Of a stretch of 64,000 nt of DNA, positions 8,750 through 17,681 are shown piece after piece (within the stretch, counting starts at the first letter, position 1; every line of letters starts with the position of its first letter). Origin of the DNA: Rhodospirillum rubrum ATCC 11170 (GTDB lineage: Bacteria; Pseudomonadota; Alphaproteobacteria; Rhodospirillales; Rhodospirillaceae); the NCBI RefSeq assembly GCF_000013085.1, contig NC_007643.1, forward strand, positions 4,122,501 to 4,186,500, in the 5' to 3' direction. Below the pieces are notes generated by a model, which was given only the letters and a program-made list of their open reading frames with translations, was not told the origin of the DNA and did no database searches. The translations under genes and the position numbers were made by a program.

Positions 8750-9213
8750 GGGCGGGACGACGGGACGCTCCTTGCAAGCCTGATACGTAAAAAACCGGCG
8801 GCCATCCTCGATCACATCGCGTTAAAGCAAGATCCTTCAACGCGGTTCGATCGGGATTCAAAAGGTTTGGACGGGCGAAAGCGCGGAAATCAGCCGCCGG
8901 TTTTTCCGCTCGCCGGTCCAAACCTTCCGGTGGCGCGCCGGGCAGAGCACCACACTTCGCCCGGGCGATCAATGGCGCTGCGCAGGGCGGGCCGGCCGGC
9001 CGCCTTTCCGGTCCCGCACTTGTCGCCCGGACCATTTCATGGGAAACTTCCCGCCGTGTATCCGGATGCTTTTTCGCTTAATCGCTGTTTTCCCCGCCCT
9101 TTGCCCCAGGGTGCGAGAAAGACCCTGTTTTCGTGTTTGTCTTCCGCCGTTGGTGGAAGATCGGGCAAGGGCGCGCGGCGCGCGATCCTTGCCGCCCATC
9201 CGAGGAGACTATC
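8750..9213. other. 464-bp divergent intergenic region with structured element
   Basis: No gene is visible between the divergent membrane-protein and cytochrome b561 genes. The region holds a large imperfect hairpin (8862-8926) and a 12-bp palindrome, TCGCCCGGGCGA, at 8957-8968. Two diverging promoters are expected here, but I could not identify either with confidence. Confidence 0.6.
8862..8926. repeat. Long imperfect inverted repeat, possible structured RNA or operator
   Basis: AAGGTTTGGAC (8862-8872) pairs with GTCCAAACCTT (8916-8926). Inside it, GGCGA (8874-8878) pairs with TCGCC (8910-8914) and GCGGAAA (8883-8889) pairs with TTTCCGC (8903-8909). The total is 23 bp, with one mismatch and a 4-nt bulge, around a 13-nt loop. 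It sits between divergent genes, so it is not an obvious terminator of either. A small RNA, a 5' leader element or a mobile palindrome are all possible. Confidence 0.6.
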
Positions 9214-9963
9214 ATGCACGACGATACCCTGGCCGTCGATCAAGCCGCTCCCATCGCCCCCGTTCCCCCCCCCAAGATCGCCGTCGAGCGGACCCGCACG
9301 GTCGCGGTCTGGGATCTGCCGACGCGGGTCTTCCACTGGGTTCTGGTGCTGCTGATGATCGTGCTCTACGCCAGCGGCGAGGGCTGGCTGCCCATCTCCG
9401 TTCATATGCTGGCCGGCGAGGCGGTGCTTGCCCTGGTCATCTACCGGGTGCTGTGGGGACTGGTCGGCAGCCCGACCTCGCGCTTCACCCATTTCGTGCG
9501 CGGGCCCAAGGGCGTGATCAGCTACCTCAAGGCGATGGCCAAGGGAGCGCCGGAGCCCCTCGCCCATAACCCGGTCGGCGCCCTGATGGTCCTTGGCCTG
9601 TTGACCCTGCTCACTCTGTTGGCGGTGACCGGGCTGTTCTCCACCGACGACATCGCCACCGACGGGCCGCTGGCCTCGCTGGTGTCGAGTTCGACGATGA
9701 AGACCTTCACCTTCGTTCATAAGACGCTGTTCAACGTTATTCTCGCCCTGATCGCCCTCCATATCCTGGTCGCCGTCGGCTCGCTGGTGTTCAAGCACGA
9801 GAACCGCATCCGTCCGATGGTGCTGGGCGTGCGCCGGGTGTCGATCGAGCGGGCCGCCGAAGCCCCCAAGATCTATGGCCCGGTGGTTGCCAGCCTGTTC
9901 GCCCTGATCTTGTTGGCGGGCAGCGGCGCTTTCGTGTGGTGGATCGTCCATCTGGCCGGCTGA
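9214..9963 (+). CDS. Cytochrome b561 family membrane protein
   Basis: The protein is 249 residues. After a Pro-rich cytoplasmic N-terminus it begins VWDLPTRVFHWVLVLLM, the first helix signature of bacterial di-haem b561 proteins and Ni/Fe-hydrogenase-type cytochrome b subunits. Histidines in the helices at FHW, VHMLAGE, VHKTLFN and LHILVA are the probable haem ligands. A C-terminal helix ends the protein. GAGGAG lies 6 nt upstream of ATG 9214. It likely transfers electrons between quinone and a periplasmic partner, but no cytochrome c or enzyme gene adjoins it, so its partner is unknown. Confidence 0.85.
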   Translation: MHDDTLAVDQAAPIAPVPPPKIAVERTRTVAVWDLPTRVFHWVLVLLMIVLYASGEGWLPISVHMLAGEAVLALVIYRVLWGLVGSPTSRFTHFVRGPKGVISYLKAMAKGAPEPLAHNPVGALMVLGLLTLLTLLAVTGLFSTDDIATDGPLASLVSSSTMKTFTFVHKTLFNVILALIALHILVAVGSLVFKHENRIRPMVLGVRRVSIERAAEAPKIYGPVVASLFALILLAGSGAFVWWIVHLAG

Positions 9964-10043
9964 TCGCCGGGTGCTTTTTTAAGTTGCTCTTTCCCCGCCG
10001 CGCCGCTTCTACTGGTTGTGATCGCGGTGGGGAGTAGAGTGGC

Positions 10044-11564
10044 ATGGGGGCGCGGGTTCATACGGTGGCCTTCCAGGGAATCGACACCCTGGCGATCGAG
10101 GTTCAGGTGTCGATCACCGGCGGCCTTCCCGCCTTCACCGTCGTTGGCCTGCCCGATAAGGCGGTGGGCGAAAGCCGCGAGCGAGTGCGCAGCGCCCTGG
10201 CCGCCATCGGCCTGTCGCTGCCGCCCAATCGCATCACCGTCAACCTCGCCCCGGCCGATGTGCAAAAGGAAGGCAGCCACTTCGATCTGCCGATCGCCCT
10301 GGGCCTGTTGCTCGGCATGGGGATCCTCGATCCCGGCGATCTCGATGGCTATCTGGTGCTGGGTGAACTGGGGCTTGACGGATCGATCGCCGCCGTCGCC
10401 GGCGTTCTGCCCGCCGCCCTGGCCGCCCAGGCCAGCGATCGCGGGCTGGTCTGCCCGGCCGCCCAGGGCGGCGAGGCGGCCTGGGCGGCTTCGGGCGACG
10501 TTCTGGCCCCGGCCGGGCTGCTTGAACTGGTCAACCACCTGAAGGGCACCCAGATCCTGGGGCGGCCGCGGGCCGAGATCGCCAGCGACCCCACGGTTAT
10601 CGCCGATCTGTCCGAGGTCAAGGGCCAGGAAACCGCCCGGCGCGCCCTGGAGATCGCCGCCGCCGGCGCCCATAACCTGCTGCTGGTCGGGCCGCCGGGA
10701 TCGGGCAAATCGATGCTGGCCCAGCGCCTGCCCGGCTTATTGCCGCCGCTGACCCCGGCCGAGGCGCTGGAGGTCAGCATGATCCACAGCGTCGCCGGCA
10801 AGCTGGAGAACGGCCGCCTGTTGCGCCGGCGGCCCTTTCGCGATCCCCACCACACCGCCTCGGCCGCCGCCATCGCCGGTGGCGGCCTGCGCGCCCGGCC
10901 CGGCGAGATCAGCCTTGCCCATAACGGCGTGCTGTTCCTTGATGAATTGCCCGAATTCCAGCGCGCCGCCCTGGAAGCCCTGCGCCAGCCCCTGGAAACC
11001 GGCACCATCGCCGTCAGCCGGGCCAATCTGCATGTCACCTATCCGGCGCGCTTCCAATTGGTGGCGGCGATGAACCCCTGCCGCTGCGGCCATCTTGACG
11101 ACCCGGCCCAGGCCTGTTCGCGGGCCCCGCGCTGCGCCGAGGAGTATCAGGCGCGGATTTCCGGGCCGCTGTTCGACCGCATCGATCTGCATGTCGAGGT
11201 GCCGGCGGTCGCCCCCTTCGATCTGGCTCGCCTGCGCCCGGGCGAAGCGACGGCCACGGTGGCCGCCCGCGTCGCCGAGGCCCGCGCCCTGCAGGCCGAA
11301 CGCTATGCCGGAACGAAGATCACCACCAACCGCGAAGCCTCGGGCGCCCTGCTCGACCGCGTCGCCACTCCCGACGCCCCGGGGCAGGCCCTGCTGATCG
11401 AGGCCACCGGCCGGCTGCGGCTCTCGGCGCGCGGCTATCACCGGGTGCTGCGGGTGGCGCGCACTATCGCCGATCTGGAAGGCGCGGCCGCCATCACCCG
11501 CACCCATATCGCCGAGGCGCTGTCTTACCGCCGCCGGGGTCCCGGCCGCCAGAGCGCGGTGTAA
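10044..11564 (+). CDS. comM: YifB/ComM-family AAA+ ATPase (Mg-chelatase-like)
   Basis: The 506-residue protein is full length for the family. An N-terminal Lon-S5-like domain (to about residue 180) is followed by the Mg-chelatase AAA+ module, with Walker A GPPGSGKS at 216-223 and a Walker B-type VLFLDELPEF. The region around CRCGHLDDP and CSRAPRC supplies the family's zinc-like cysteines. A C-terminal domain follows. ComM acts as a hexameric helicase that branch-migrates DNA during natural transformation in Gammaproteobacteria; the role in this organism is inferred from family membership. No other competence genes are nearby. Confidence 0.92.
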   Translation: MGARVHTVAFQGIDTLAIEVQVSITGGLPAFTVVGLPDKAVGESRERVRSALAAIGLSLPPNRITVNLAPADVQKEGSHFDLPIALGLLLGMGILDPGDLDGYLVLGELGLDGSIAAVAGVLPAALAAQASDRGLVCPAAQGGEAAWAASGDVLAPAGLLELVNHLKGTQILGRPRAEIASDPTVIADLSEVKGQETARRALEIAAAGAHNLLLVGPPGSGKSMLAQRLPGLLPPLTPAEALEVSMIHSVAGKLENGRLLRRRPFRDPHHTASAAAIAGGGLRARPGEISLAHNGVLFLDELPEFQRAALEALRQPLETGTIAVSRANLHVTYPARFQLVAAMNPCRCGHLDDPAQACSRAPRCAEEYQARISGPLFDRIDLHVEVPAVAPFDLARLRPGEATATVAARVAEARALQAERYAGTKITTNREASGALLDRVATPDAPGQALLIEATGRLRLSARGYHRVLRVARTIADLEGAAAITRTHIAEALSYRRRGPGRQSAV

Positions 11565-11620
11565 GGGGAGGCGCGCGACGGCCCTCCCCATCGGCGCCCA
11601 TCCGGGGTAGGCTGGGCGCC

Positions 11621-12265
11621 ATGCTTGATCGTCGCCCCCTGGCCCTTGCGGCCCTTGTTCTCCTCGGTGTCCTGGCGCCGCCCGCCGTTCCGGCCTTCGC
11701 CCAGGCGCCGGGACCTTCGGCCCCCGCCGCCCCGGCCTCGCCAACGGCCGGCGGCGAGACCTTGCTGTTCACCCTGCCGCCGGGCTGGAAGGTTCTGCAT
11801 TCCGTCGACGGCGACAGCCTGAGCCGGGGGGTGTTCATCCCCAATGCCCAGGACGGCAATAGCTGGAAGGACATGGTCGTCGTCACCATGGCCCGGGGAT
11901 CCGACGCGCCCGATATCAAGCAAACCTATCAGCGCACGGTCGGCGCCTATGAGAAGACCTGTCAGGCCCATACGGCGGCCGTTCCGCAGACCGAGGTCAA
12001 GAACGGCGTCGGCCGGGCCTTTTGGACGCTGGGATGCCACCGCCGCAAGGACATGAGCTTTGGCGAGGCCTCGTTCTTCCTGTTCCTGCAGGGGCGGGAG
12101 GGGGCCTATCTGGTGCAACGGATCTGGCGCACGGCGCCCTTTGGCAATGAGGGGCCGCCGATCACCGGGCCCGAGCGCGATCAGGCCATCGCCCTGCTCA
12201 AGACCGTCCGCCTGTGCGATCCCAAGCGCGGCGACCGCTGCCCGGCCAACGCGGGCGCCAAATAG
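11621..12265 (+). CDS. Secreted protein of unknown function
   Basis: A 214-residue protein with a clear Sec signal peptide, a Leu/Ala-rich core ending PAVPAFAQA near residue 28. The mature part begins with a Pro/Ala-rich stretch, then a compact domain with FTLPPGWKVL and at least four cysteines. Such PPGWK-type openings are seen in small periplasmic proteins of Rhodospirillales, but I cannot name a function. It ends 10 bp from the convergent methyltransferase gene. Confidence 0.65.
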   Translation: MLDRRPLALAALVLLGVLAPPAVPAFAQAPGPSAPAAPASPTAGGETLLFTLPPGWKVLHSVDGDSLSRGVFIPNAQDGNSWKDMVVVTMARGSDAPDIKQTYQRTVGAYEKTCQAHTAAVPQTEVKNGVGRAFWTLGCHRRKDMSFGEASFFLFLQGREGAYLVQRIWRTAPFGNEGPPITGPERDQAIALLKTVRLCDPKRGDRCPANAGAK

Positions 12266-12275
12266 GGCGCTTGTT

Positions 12276-12995
12276 TTAGAAATACGCCGCCCGCGCATAG
12301 GCGCCGCCGCAAAACACATGCTGGCGTTTGCCGGCCAGAAGGGCGGTTTCCTGAAAGGCGACGCCCCGGCGTTTCAGAGCACGGCGCAGCATGCCGACCA
12401 GGGCGTCTTCCCCCGGCCGCTCGGCGTCATCGATGATCACGATGAAATCATCGGCCAGATGGTCGTGGATTTCCAGGGCGCCAACCCGGTTCATCCGGGT
12501 GTCGTGGCTATAGGCCGGCGGACCGTCGATCAAAACGAAATCATACTTGAGGGTTTCGTCGAAATATCCGGCTTGGTAATGGGAGATCGTCTGGCCTTCG
12601 ATGGTTTTGGCGACCAGCTTGGCCACATGAATGCCCTGCGAGACTTTTTGCTGAACATGCCCGGCCCAGGCCGGGTCATGCTCGACGGTGCGAATGGTGG
12701 TTTTATCGCCTTTGACCGCATTGATCTGGCTGAGCAGGATGCTTGTCTGGCCGGCCCCCAGCTCAAGGACATGGCGAATATCAAATTCGCCGAAGCACCG
12801 GGCGATCAGGTAAAACAAGCCATGGTTCGCCGCCCCGCCAACCGGATAAAAATGATCCTCGATTTGAAATTTCTTCAAATCACGCAGGAATAAATCCCGA
12901 TAAATCGTTTCCATGGCCGGCGTCGTTCGATAGTAACGCCACAAGACCGTATTCAAGACGGTCCATTTTTCGCCTAATTTCTTTAAAAGAGCCAT
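12276..12995 (-). CDS. SAM-dependent methyltransferase-like protein
   Basis: A 239-residue protein with a class I methyltransferase fold signature: VLELGAGQTSILLSQ (motif I), RTVEHDPAWAG (acidic end of strand 2), YDFVLIDGPPA (motif IV region) and FIVIIDDAERPG. The target is unknown. The start is taken at ATG 12995 with a G-rich ribosome site; ATG 13019 is also possible. The first 200 nt of the gene are visibly more AT-rich than the surroundings (around 12830-12990), which could reflect transfer or just a less biased gene. It is the last gene of the minus-strand run that begins at hisB. Confidence 0.7.
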   Translation of the reverse strand: MALLKKLGEKWTVLNTVLWRYYRTTPAMETIYRDLFLRDLKKFQIEDHFYPVGGAANHGLFYLIARCFGEFDIRHVLELGAGQTSILLSQINAVKGDKTTIRTVEHDPAWAGHVQQKVSQGIHVAKLVAKTIEGQTISHYQAGYFDETLKYDFVLIDGPPAYSHDTRMNRVGALEIHDHLADDFIVIIDDAERPGEDALVGMLRRALKRRGVAFQETALLAGKRQHVFCGGAYARAAYF

Positions 12996-13102
12996 CCCCG
13001 CGCGTCCCCCCTCGAACATCTTCGGCCGGTCCCCCGACAGGAAGTCTCCGGGAGGACACAGCCAAAGATGGTGAAGGCGAGGGGGTTTTCTAGGGTGGGA
13101 GG

Positions 13103-13465
13103 CTAGTCGGCGGCGATCATCCGCCCCAGGCGTCGGCCGCCGAACAGGTGCAAATGCAGATGGGGCACTTCCTGGCCGCCATCGGCGCCGATGTTGGAGA
13201 GCACCCGGTAGCCCTGCTCGACCACACCGAGGTCGGCCGCGACCGTGCCGACGGCGCGCACCAGGGCGGCGATTTCGCCATCGGAGGCCGTGGCCGAGAA
13301 CTCGGTCCACGAACGATAGGGACCCTTGGGAATCACCAGAACATGGACGGGCGCCTGGGGATTGATGTCGCGGAAGGCGAGAACGTGATCGTCTTCGAAA
13401 ACCTTATCGCAGGGGATTTCCCCGCGCAGGATGCGGGCGAAGATATTGCTGTCGTCATAGGCCAT
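13103..13465 (-). CDS. HIT-family nucleotide hydrolase (HinT-like)
   Basis: A 120-residue protein with the histidine triad HLHLH at residues 102-106 and the typical start NIFARILRGEIPCDKVFEDD. HinT-type enzymes hydrolyse nucleoside phosphoramidates and related adenylates as dimers. It follows hisE by 24 bp on the same strand, an arrangement repeated in many alphaproteobacteria, so it probably shares the his transcript. The length is normal. Confidence 0.93.
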   Translation of the reverse strand: MAYDDSNIFARILRGEIPCDKVFEDDHVLAFRDINPQAPVHVLVIPKGPYRSWTEFSATASDGEIAALVRAVGTVAADLGVVEQGYRVLSNIGADGGQEVPHLHLHLFGGRRLGRMIAAD

Positions 13466-13489
13466 GGGGACTGCTCCGGAAAGACAGGG

Positions 13490-13843
13490 TCACTTCTTGC
13501 GGGCGGCTTTCTCGTCGATGCCCGAGGTGCCGAAGCGGCGGGCCAATTCGGCCCAGACCCGATCGGGGGTCACCCCGACATCGGCCCACAGCACCATCAG
13601 GTGATAAAGCACATCGGCGCTTTCGGCGACCACCTGCTCGGGGCTTTCCACCAGGGCGGCGACGCCGACCTCGAAGGCCTCCTCGCCGAATTTCTGCACG
13701 ATCTTGCCCCGGCCCCGGCCAAACAGCTTGGCGGTATAGGAGGTGGCGGGATCGGCCCCCTGGCGGCTGGCGATCACCGCCGCCAGGGCATCGATGATCT
13801 CGGGACCGGGCGGGGGGGAGACGGCGGGGGGGATATCGGTCAT
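13490..13843 (-). CDS. hisE: Phosphoribosyl-ATP pyrophosphatase
   Basis: The 117-residue protein shows the MazG-like fold motif around KIVQKFGEEAFEVGVAAL and ESADVLYHLMVL, the metal-binding acidic pattern of HisE. It removes pyrophosphate from phosphoribosyl-ATP in the second histidine step. The start at 13843 has GGAAGA upstream. A Pro-rich N-terminal tail precedes the domain. It is downstream of hisF with a 73-nt gap, in pathway order hisB-H-A-F-E. Confidence 0.93.
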   Translation of the reverse strand: MTDIPPAVSPPPGPEIIDALAAVIASRQGADPATSYTAKLFGRGRGKIVQKFGEEAFEVGVAALVESPEQVVAESADVLYHLMVLWADVGVTPDRVWAELARRFGTSGIDEKAARKK

Positions 13844-13916
13844 CGGCGATCTTCCGTTTGAATGGGGAGCCGGCGTTATGGCGGCGACGGGCGAAGCCGC
13901 TGTTCCGCGTGCCGCC

Positions 13917-14675
13917 CTAAAGCCGCATGGGGAGTCCGGCCGCCGCCATATGGGCCTTGGCCTGGGCGATGGTATACTCTCCGAAGTGGAAGATCGAGGC
14001 GGCAAGCACGGCGGTGGCGTGACCGTCGCGCACGCCTTCGACCAGATGATCCAAGGTACCCACCCCGCCCGAGGCGATGACCGGCACCGCCACCGCATCG
14101 GCGATCGCCCGGGTCAGCGGCAAGTTAAAGCCCTGGCGGGTGCCGTCGCGGTCCATCGAGGTCAGCAGGATTTCTCCCGCCCCCAGCGCCACCATGCGCT
14201 TGGCCCAGTCCACGGCGTCCAGGCCGGTGGCCTTGCGGCCGCCATGGGTGAAGATCTCGAACCGTCCCGGCCCCACCGATTTGGCGTCCAGGGCCACCAC
14301 CACGCATTGGGCGCCGAACGTCTCGGCCGCCTCGCGCACGAACTCGGGGCGGGTGACGGCGGCGGTGTTGATCGACACCTTGTCGGCCCCGGCCAGCAGC
14401 AGCTTGCGGATATCCTCGGTCGTGCGCACGCCGCCGCCAACGGTCAGCGGCATGAAGCACTGATCGGCGGTGCGGCCGACGACATCAAGCAAGGTGTCGC
14501 GGTTCTCGTGGCTGGCGGTGATGTCAAGGAAGCACAACTCGTCGGCCCCGGCCGCGTCGTAAAGCCGGGCCTGTTCCACCGGATCGCCGGCATCGCGCAG
14601 GCCGACGAAGTTAACCCCTTTGACCACCCGGCCGTCCTTGACGTCGAGACAGGGGATGATGCGCATCTTCAACAT
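13917..14675 (-). CDS. hisF: Imidazole glycerol phosphate synthase cyclase subunit
   Basis: The 252-residue (beta/alpha)8 barrel has catalytic Asp11 (IPCLDVKDG) and Asp130 (VVALD). It takes ammonia from HisH and converts PRFAR to IGP and AICAR. The ATG at 14675 is preceded by AAGGA. Phosphate-binding glycines are visible at VGGGV and IASGGVG. It lies between hisA and hisE. The adjacent hisA and hisH encode its upstream enzyme and its partner subunit. Confidence 0.96.
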   Translation of the reverse strand: MLKMRIIPCLDVKDGRVVKGVNFVGLRDAGDPVEQARLYDAAGADELCFLDITASHENRDTLLDVVGRTADQCFMPLTVGGGVRTTEDIRKLLLAGADKVSINTAAVTRPEFVREAAETFGAQCVVVALDAKSVGPGRFEIFTHGGRKATGLDAVDWAKRMVALGAGEILLTSMDRDGTRQGFNLPLTRAIADAVAVPVIASGGVGTLDHLVEGVRDGHATAVLAASIFHFGEYTIAQAKAHMAAAGLPMRL

Positions 14676-14691
14676 GATCCGTCCTTCGCGC

Positions 14692-15417
14692 TTAATCGGC
14701 CAGAACCGCCAGAGCCTCGGCAAGATCGATGCGACCGTCATAGAGCGCCCGACCGCTGATCACGCCTTCCAGACCGGCCGCCGCCCGCGCCCTGATGGCG
14801 CGCAGATCGTCAAGGCTGGCCACCCCGCCCGAGACGATCACCGGCGTGGTCAGCCGCTCGGCCAGGGCGGCCGTGGCGTCGAGATTGGGTCCGGCGAGCA
14901 GGCCGTCGCGGTCGATGTCGGTATGGACGATGGCCGCCACCCCGGCGTCTTCGAAGCGCAAAGCCAGATCAAGGGCGCTGACGGCGCTGGTTTCGGCCCA
15001 GCCCTCGACGGCGACCATGCCGCCGCGGGCGTCGATGCCAACGGCGATCCGTCCAGGATGGCGTTTGCAGGCCTCGCGCACAAGTTGCGGATCGCGCAGG
15101 GCCACGGTGCCCAGGATCACCCGGCGCACCCCCTTGTCGAGCCACAGATCGATCGCCGCCAAGTCACGGATGCCGCCGCCAAGCTGCACCGGCAGATCGA
15201 CGGCCGCCAGAATGGCTTCGACCGCCGGGGCGTTGACCGGCCGGCCGGCGAAGGCGCCGTTGAGATCGACGACATGGATCCACCGGCAGCCGGCCAGGGC
15301 GAAGGCGGCGGCCTGATCGGCCGGGCTGTCATTGAAGACGGTCGCCTGATCCATCTCGCCCTTGCGCAGGCGAACGCACTGGCCGTCCTTCAAGTCGATG
15401 GCGGGAAACAAGATCAT
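14692..15417 (-). CDS. hisA: Phosphoribosylformimino-AICAR ribotide isomerase
   Basis: A 241-residue barrel enzyme with Asp8 (FPAIDLK) and Asp129 (GIDARGG), the two catalytic acids, and phosphate loops QLGGGI and VSGGVAS. It isomerises ProFAR to PRFAR. It ends 16 nt before the hisF start on the same strand. The length is normal for HisA. Confidence 0.96.
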   Translation of the reverse strand: MILFPAIDLKDGQCVRLRKGEMDQATVFNDSPADQAAAFALAGCRWIHVVDLNGAFAGRPVNAPAVEAILAAVDLPVQLGGGIRDLAAIDLWLDKGVRRVILGTVALRDPQLVREACKRHPGRIAVGIDARGGMVAVEGWAETSAVSALDLALRFEDAGVAAIVHTDIDRDGLLAGPNLDATAALAERLTTPVIVSGGVASLDDLRAIRARAAAGLEGVISGRALYDGRIDLAEALAVLAD

Positions 15418-15478
15418 CGGGGTCTCTTAAAACAAGGGGCGGGGGCAAAGGACGGAAGGGCCGCGCGCAGGGCGGGGG

Positions 15479-16123
15479 TCACGGGGCCCAGCGCAGGAAA
15501 TTGGCGATCAGGCGCAGCCCGGCGGCCTGGCTTTTCTCGGGATGGAACTGGGTTCCGACCAGATTTTCCCGGCCGATCATCGCGGTCAGCGGCCCGCCGT
15601 ATTCAACGCTGGCCAAGCGCGTCGCCGGGTCGGCGGGGCGGAAGTGGTAGCTATGGACGAAATAGACATGGGTCCCCGGCTCGATGCCGGCGAGCAAGGC
15701 ATGACTATCGGCCTGAAAATCCAGGCTGTTCCATCCCATGTGGGGGATCTTGAGGGCGGGGTCGGCCGGGCTGATCGCTTCCACGGTGCCGCCGATCCAT
15801 CCCAGACCGGGGTGACGGCCATATTCCACGCCCTCGTCGGCCAGCAGCTGCATGCCGACGCAGATGCCAAGGAAGGGGCGGGCGCGGACCAGCGCCACCT
15901 CGGCCAGGGCCTCGACCATGCCATCGATGCCCTGCAAGCCGCGCCGGCAATTGGCGAAGGCGCCGACGCCGGGCAGCACCACGCGATCGGCCCCCAGGAC
16001 CCCCTCGACATCGCGGGTAACGACGATTTCGGCGGCGACTCCACCGTCGCGAGCGGCCCGTTCGAGGGCTTTCGCCGCCGAACGGAGATTGCCCGAGCCA
16101 TAATCGATAAGCGCGACACGCAT
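15479..16123 (-). CDS. hisH: Imidazole glycerol phosphate synthase glutaminase subunit
   Basis: A 214-residue class I glutamine amidotransferase with nucleophile Cys88 (LGICVGMQ), His194 and Glu196 (QFHPEKS). It supplies ammonia to HisF. ATG 16123 is chosen because it gives the family start [12 protein letters not shown]; a longer frame upstream to about 16309 codes for basic, unconserved sequence. It is followed by hisA after 61 nt. Confidence 0.96.
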   Translation of the reverse strand: MRVALIDYGSGNLRSAAKALERAARDGGVAAEIVVTRDVEGVLGADRVVLPGVGAFANCRRGLQGIDGMVEALAEVALVRARPFLGICVGMQLLADEGVEYGRHPGLGWIGGTVEAISPADPALKIPHMGWNSLDFQADSHALLAGIEPGTHVYFVHSYHFRPADPATRLASVEYGGPLTAMIGRENLVGTQFHPEKSQAAGLRLIANFLRWAP

Positions 16124-16431
16124 CACAGCCTGGACCCCGATGAGGGCGCCGGGCAGGGCGCCAACCCGGGCCCGGAGCCTGTCAAAAAAGCGGAAAAGAC
16201 CCAAAAGACCGTGGAAAATCGCACCGATAGCGACCGTCTTCCGGCTGGCCCGCGCAGCGGTTTTAGCAGGTTGGCGAGGGTCATGCCAAGGGATGGCGTG
16301 ACCCGCCACCCCTGGAAACGTTTCCCATCGATGCTCAATCTACTTGCGAGTTGAATTATTCCATGGTCAGTTACCGCCGGCCGTTTCCGAAACATCCGAC
16401 CAAAGGATGAGGAAAACGGTCTCAACGTGTT
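16124..16431. other. 308-bp gap between hisB and hisH
   Basis: I see no gene here. In some relatives a small open frame lies in this position, but the open frames here have no family-like sequence. The region contains a weak 9-bp inverted repeat with one G-T pair around GTCATGCCA and TGGCGTGAC (near 16280). The gap might hold an internal promoter for hisHAFE. Confidence 0.4.
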
Positions 16432-17031
16432 CTAGAGGGTGCCACCAAGCACCCCTTTGGTGGAGGGGACCGCATCCGCTTTCCTGGGATCTATTTCCCA
16501 AGCTTGGCGGAGCGCGCGTGCCAAGGCTTTGTAGCAGGATTCAACGATGTGGTGGTTGTTTTCCCCATAGTGATTTGCAACGTGCAACGTTACGCCGGCT
16601 GTTTGAGAGAATGCCTGGAACCATTCCTTGAAGAGTTCGGTATCCATATCGCCTAGCTTGTCCCGGGAAAAATCGACCTTCCAGATGAGGTAGGGCCGAT
16701 TGGACAGATCCACCGCAACCTGGGTCAGCGCCTCGTCCATAGGGATGAGAGCCGAGCCATACCGTTGAATTCCCTTGCGATCTCCTAACGCTTGGGTCAC
16801 CGCCTGACCGATCGCCAGTCCAGTGTCCTCGGTCGTGTGGTGGAAATCGATGTGAGTATCACCTTTGGCATGTACCCGCAGATCCATCAAACTATGGCGC
16901 GATACTTGCTCCAGCATGTGGTCAAGGAAGCCGATGCCCGTTGAAACCTCGTATTGCCCGGTTCCATCCAGGTCGAGCCAGACGGTTATCTCTGTTTCCT
17001 TGGTTGCGCGCGTGACGGTGGCCTGTCGCAT
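16432..17031 (-). CDS. hisB: Imidazoleglycerol-phosphate dehydratase
   Basis: The protein is 199 residues and monofunctional. The two metal-binding repeats are visible: FLDHMLEQ with [10 protein letters not shown] near residues 35-70, and [16 protein letters not shown] near residues 150-165. It dehydrates imidazoleglycerol phosphate in histidine synthesis. It is the first gene of the his run and is transcribed divergently from the XRE regulator. Its base composition is visibly less GC-rich than its neighbours, although the protein is fully typical. Confidence 0.96.
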   Translation of the reverse strand: MRQATVTRATKETEITVWLDLDGTGQYEVSTGIGFLDHMLEQVSRHSLMDLRVHAKGDTHIDFHHTTEDTGLAIGQAVTQALGDRKGIQRYGSALIPMDEALTQVAVDLSNRPYLIWKVDFSRDKLGDMDTELFKEWFQAFSQTAGVTLHVANHYGENNHHIVESCYKALARALRQAWEIDPRKADAVPSTKGVLGGTL

Positions 17032-17137
17032 GCCGAGTATTTCTCCAAAAGCATCCTAGTCAGGATGCGGTAAATGGGCGGAATGCAAGGATAAAAAAAG
17101 CCATCATCGCCGCCCAGCCTTTGAAAGAACTGGAGTC

Positions 17138-17176
17138 GTGAACCCGGACACGCTAAGGTTTTAAAACCGGGTTCAC
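17138..17176. promoter_or_regulatory. Nested palindrome between hisB and xre, probable operator
   Basis: GTGAACCCGG (17138-17147) and CCGGGTTCAC (17167-17176) are a perfect 10-bp inverted repeat. The spacer contains a second perfect palindrome, GGTTTTAAAACC (17157-17168). It lies 35 bp upstream of the xre start and about 107 bp upstream of hisB. Autoregulatory binding by the XRE protein is a natural guess, unproven. Confidence 0.5.
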
Positions 17177-17210
17177 ATGGTCAAACCCGTCTAGATCATG
17201 GGGCAAGAAC

Positions 17211-17681
17211 GTGAGAAGGTCAAAAACCGAAGAGACCCTGGGAGATGGCATCAATAAGTCGCCTGATCCCGTTGATGTGCATGTTGGTCGCCGTCTGCGA
17301 CTGCGTCGAACCCTGCTTGGAATGAGTCAGGAACAGCTCGCCAACGCCGTTGGCGTGACCTTCCAGCAGATCCAGAAGTACGAGCGCGGCAGCAATCGTG
17401 TCAGCGCCAGCCGTTTATACGATATTTCGAAGGTTCTGGGCGTCCCGGTGGCCTTTTTCTTCGAAGATATCGGCGACGAAGTGACTTCGGCGCGACTGGC
17501 GCCGATTGTTCCCGACATTACCGGCTCCGGCCTGTCCGAGCCGGCGATCCCCGCCTACGAACAGGATCCTTTGCAGAAGAACGAGACGCTCGAATTGATC
17601 CGCGCCTATTGGCGCCTGCCCACCGATACGGTGCGCAAGCGGGCCCTTGATCTGCTTAAAAGCCTGTCCGGGCGGGACTAA
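17211..17681 (+). CDS. XRE-family transcriptional regulator
   Basis: The 156-residue protein has a Cro/CI-type helix-turn-helix near residues 28-75 (GRRLRLRRTLLGMSQEQLA and VTFQQIQKYERG). A variable linker and a short C-terminal helical region (ELIRAYWRLPTDTVRKRALDLL) follow. This architecture is that of a common alphaproteobacterial regulator family, usually described as SinR/PhrR-like. The start is GTG 17211, since the conserved DVHVGRRL segment follows soon after and no in-frame ATG fits. It is divergent from hisB with a palindrome between them. Its targets are unknown. Confidence 0.88.
   Translation: MRRSKTEETLGDGINKSPDPVDVHVGRRLRLRRTLLGMSQEQLANAVGVTFQQIQKYERGSNRVSASRLYDISKVLGVPVAFFFEDIGDEVTSARLAPIVPDITGSGLSEPAIPAYEQDPLQKNETLELIRAYWRLPTDTVRKRALDLLKSLSGRD

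Noticed and set aside
6698-9355. Very long open frame (885 codons) on the plus strand
   Set aside because: It lies opposite the LysM and membrane-protein genes, has Gln/Arg/Gly-rich unconserved composition, and arises from high-GC codon bias.
16123-16309. Longer HisH beginning near 16309
   Set aside because: The added residues are basic and unconserved; the family start [12 protein letters not shown] is at 16123.
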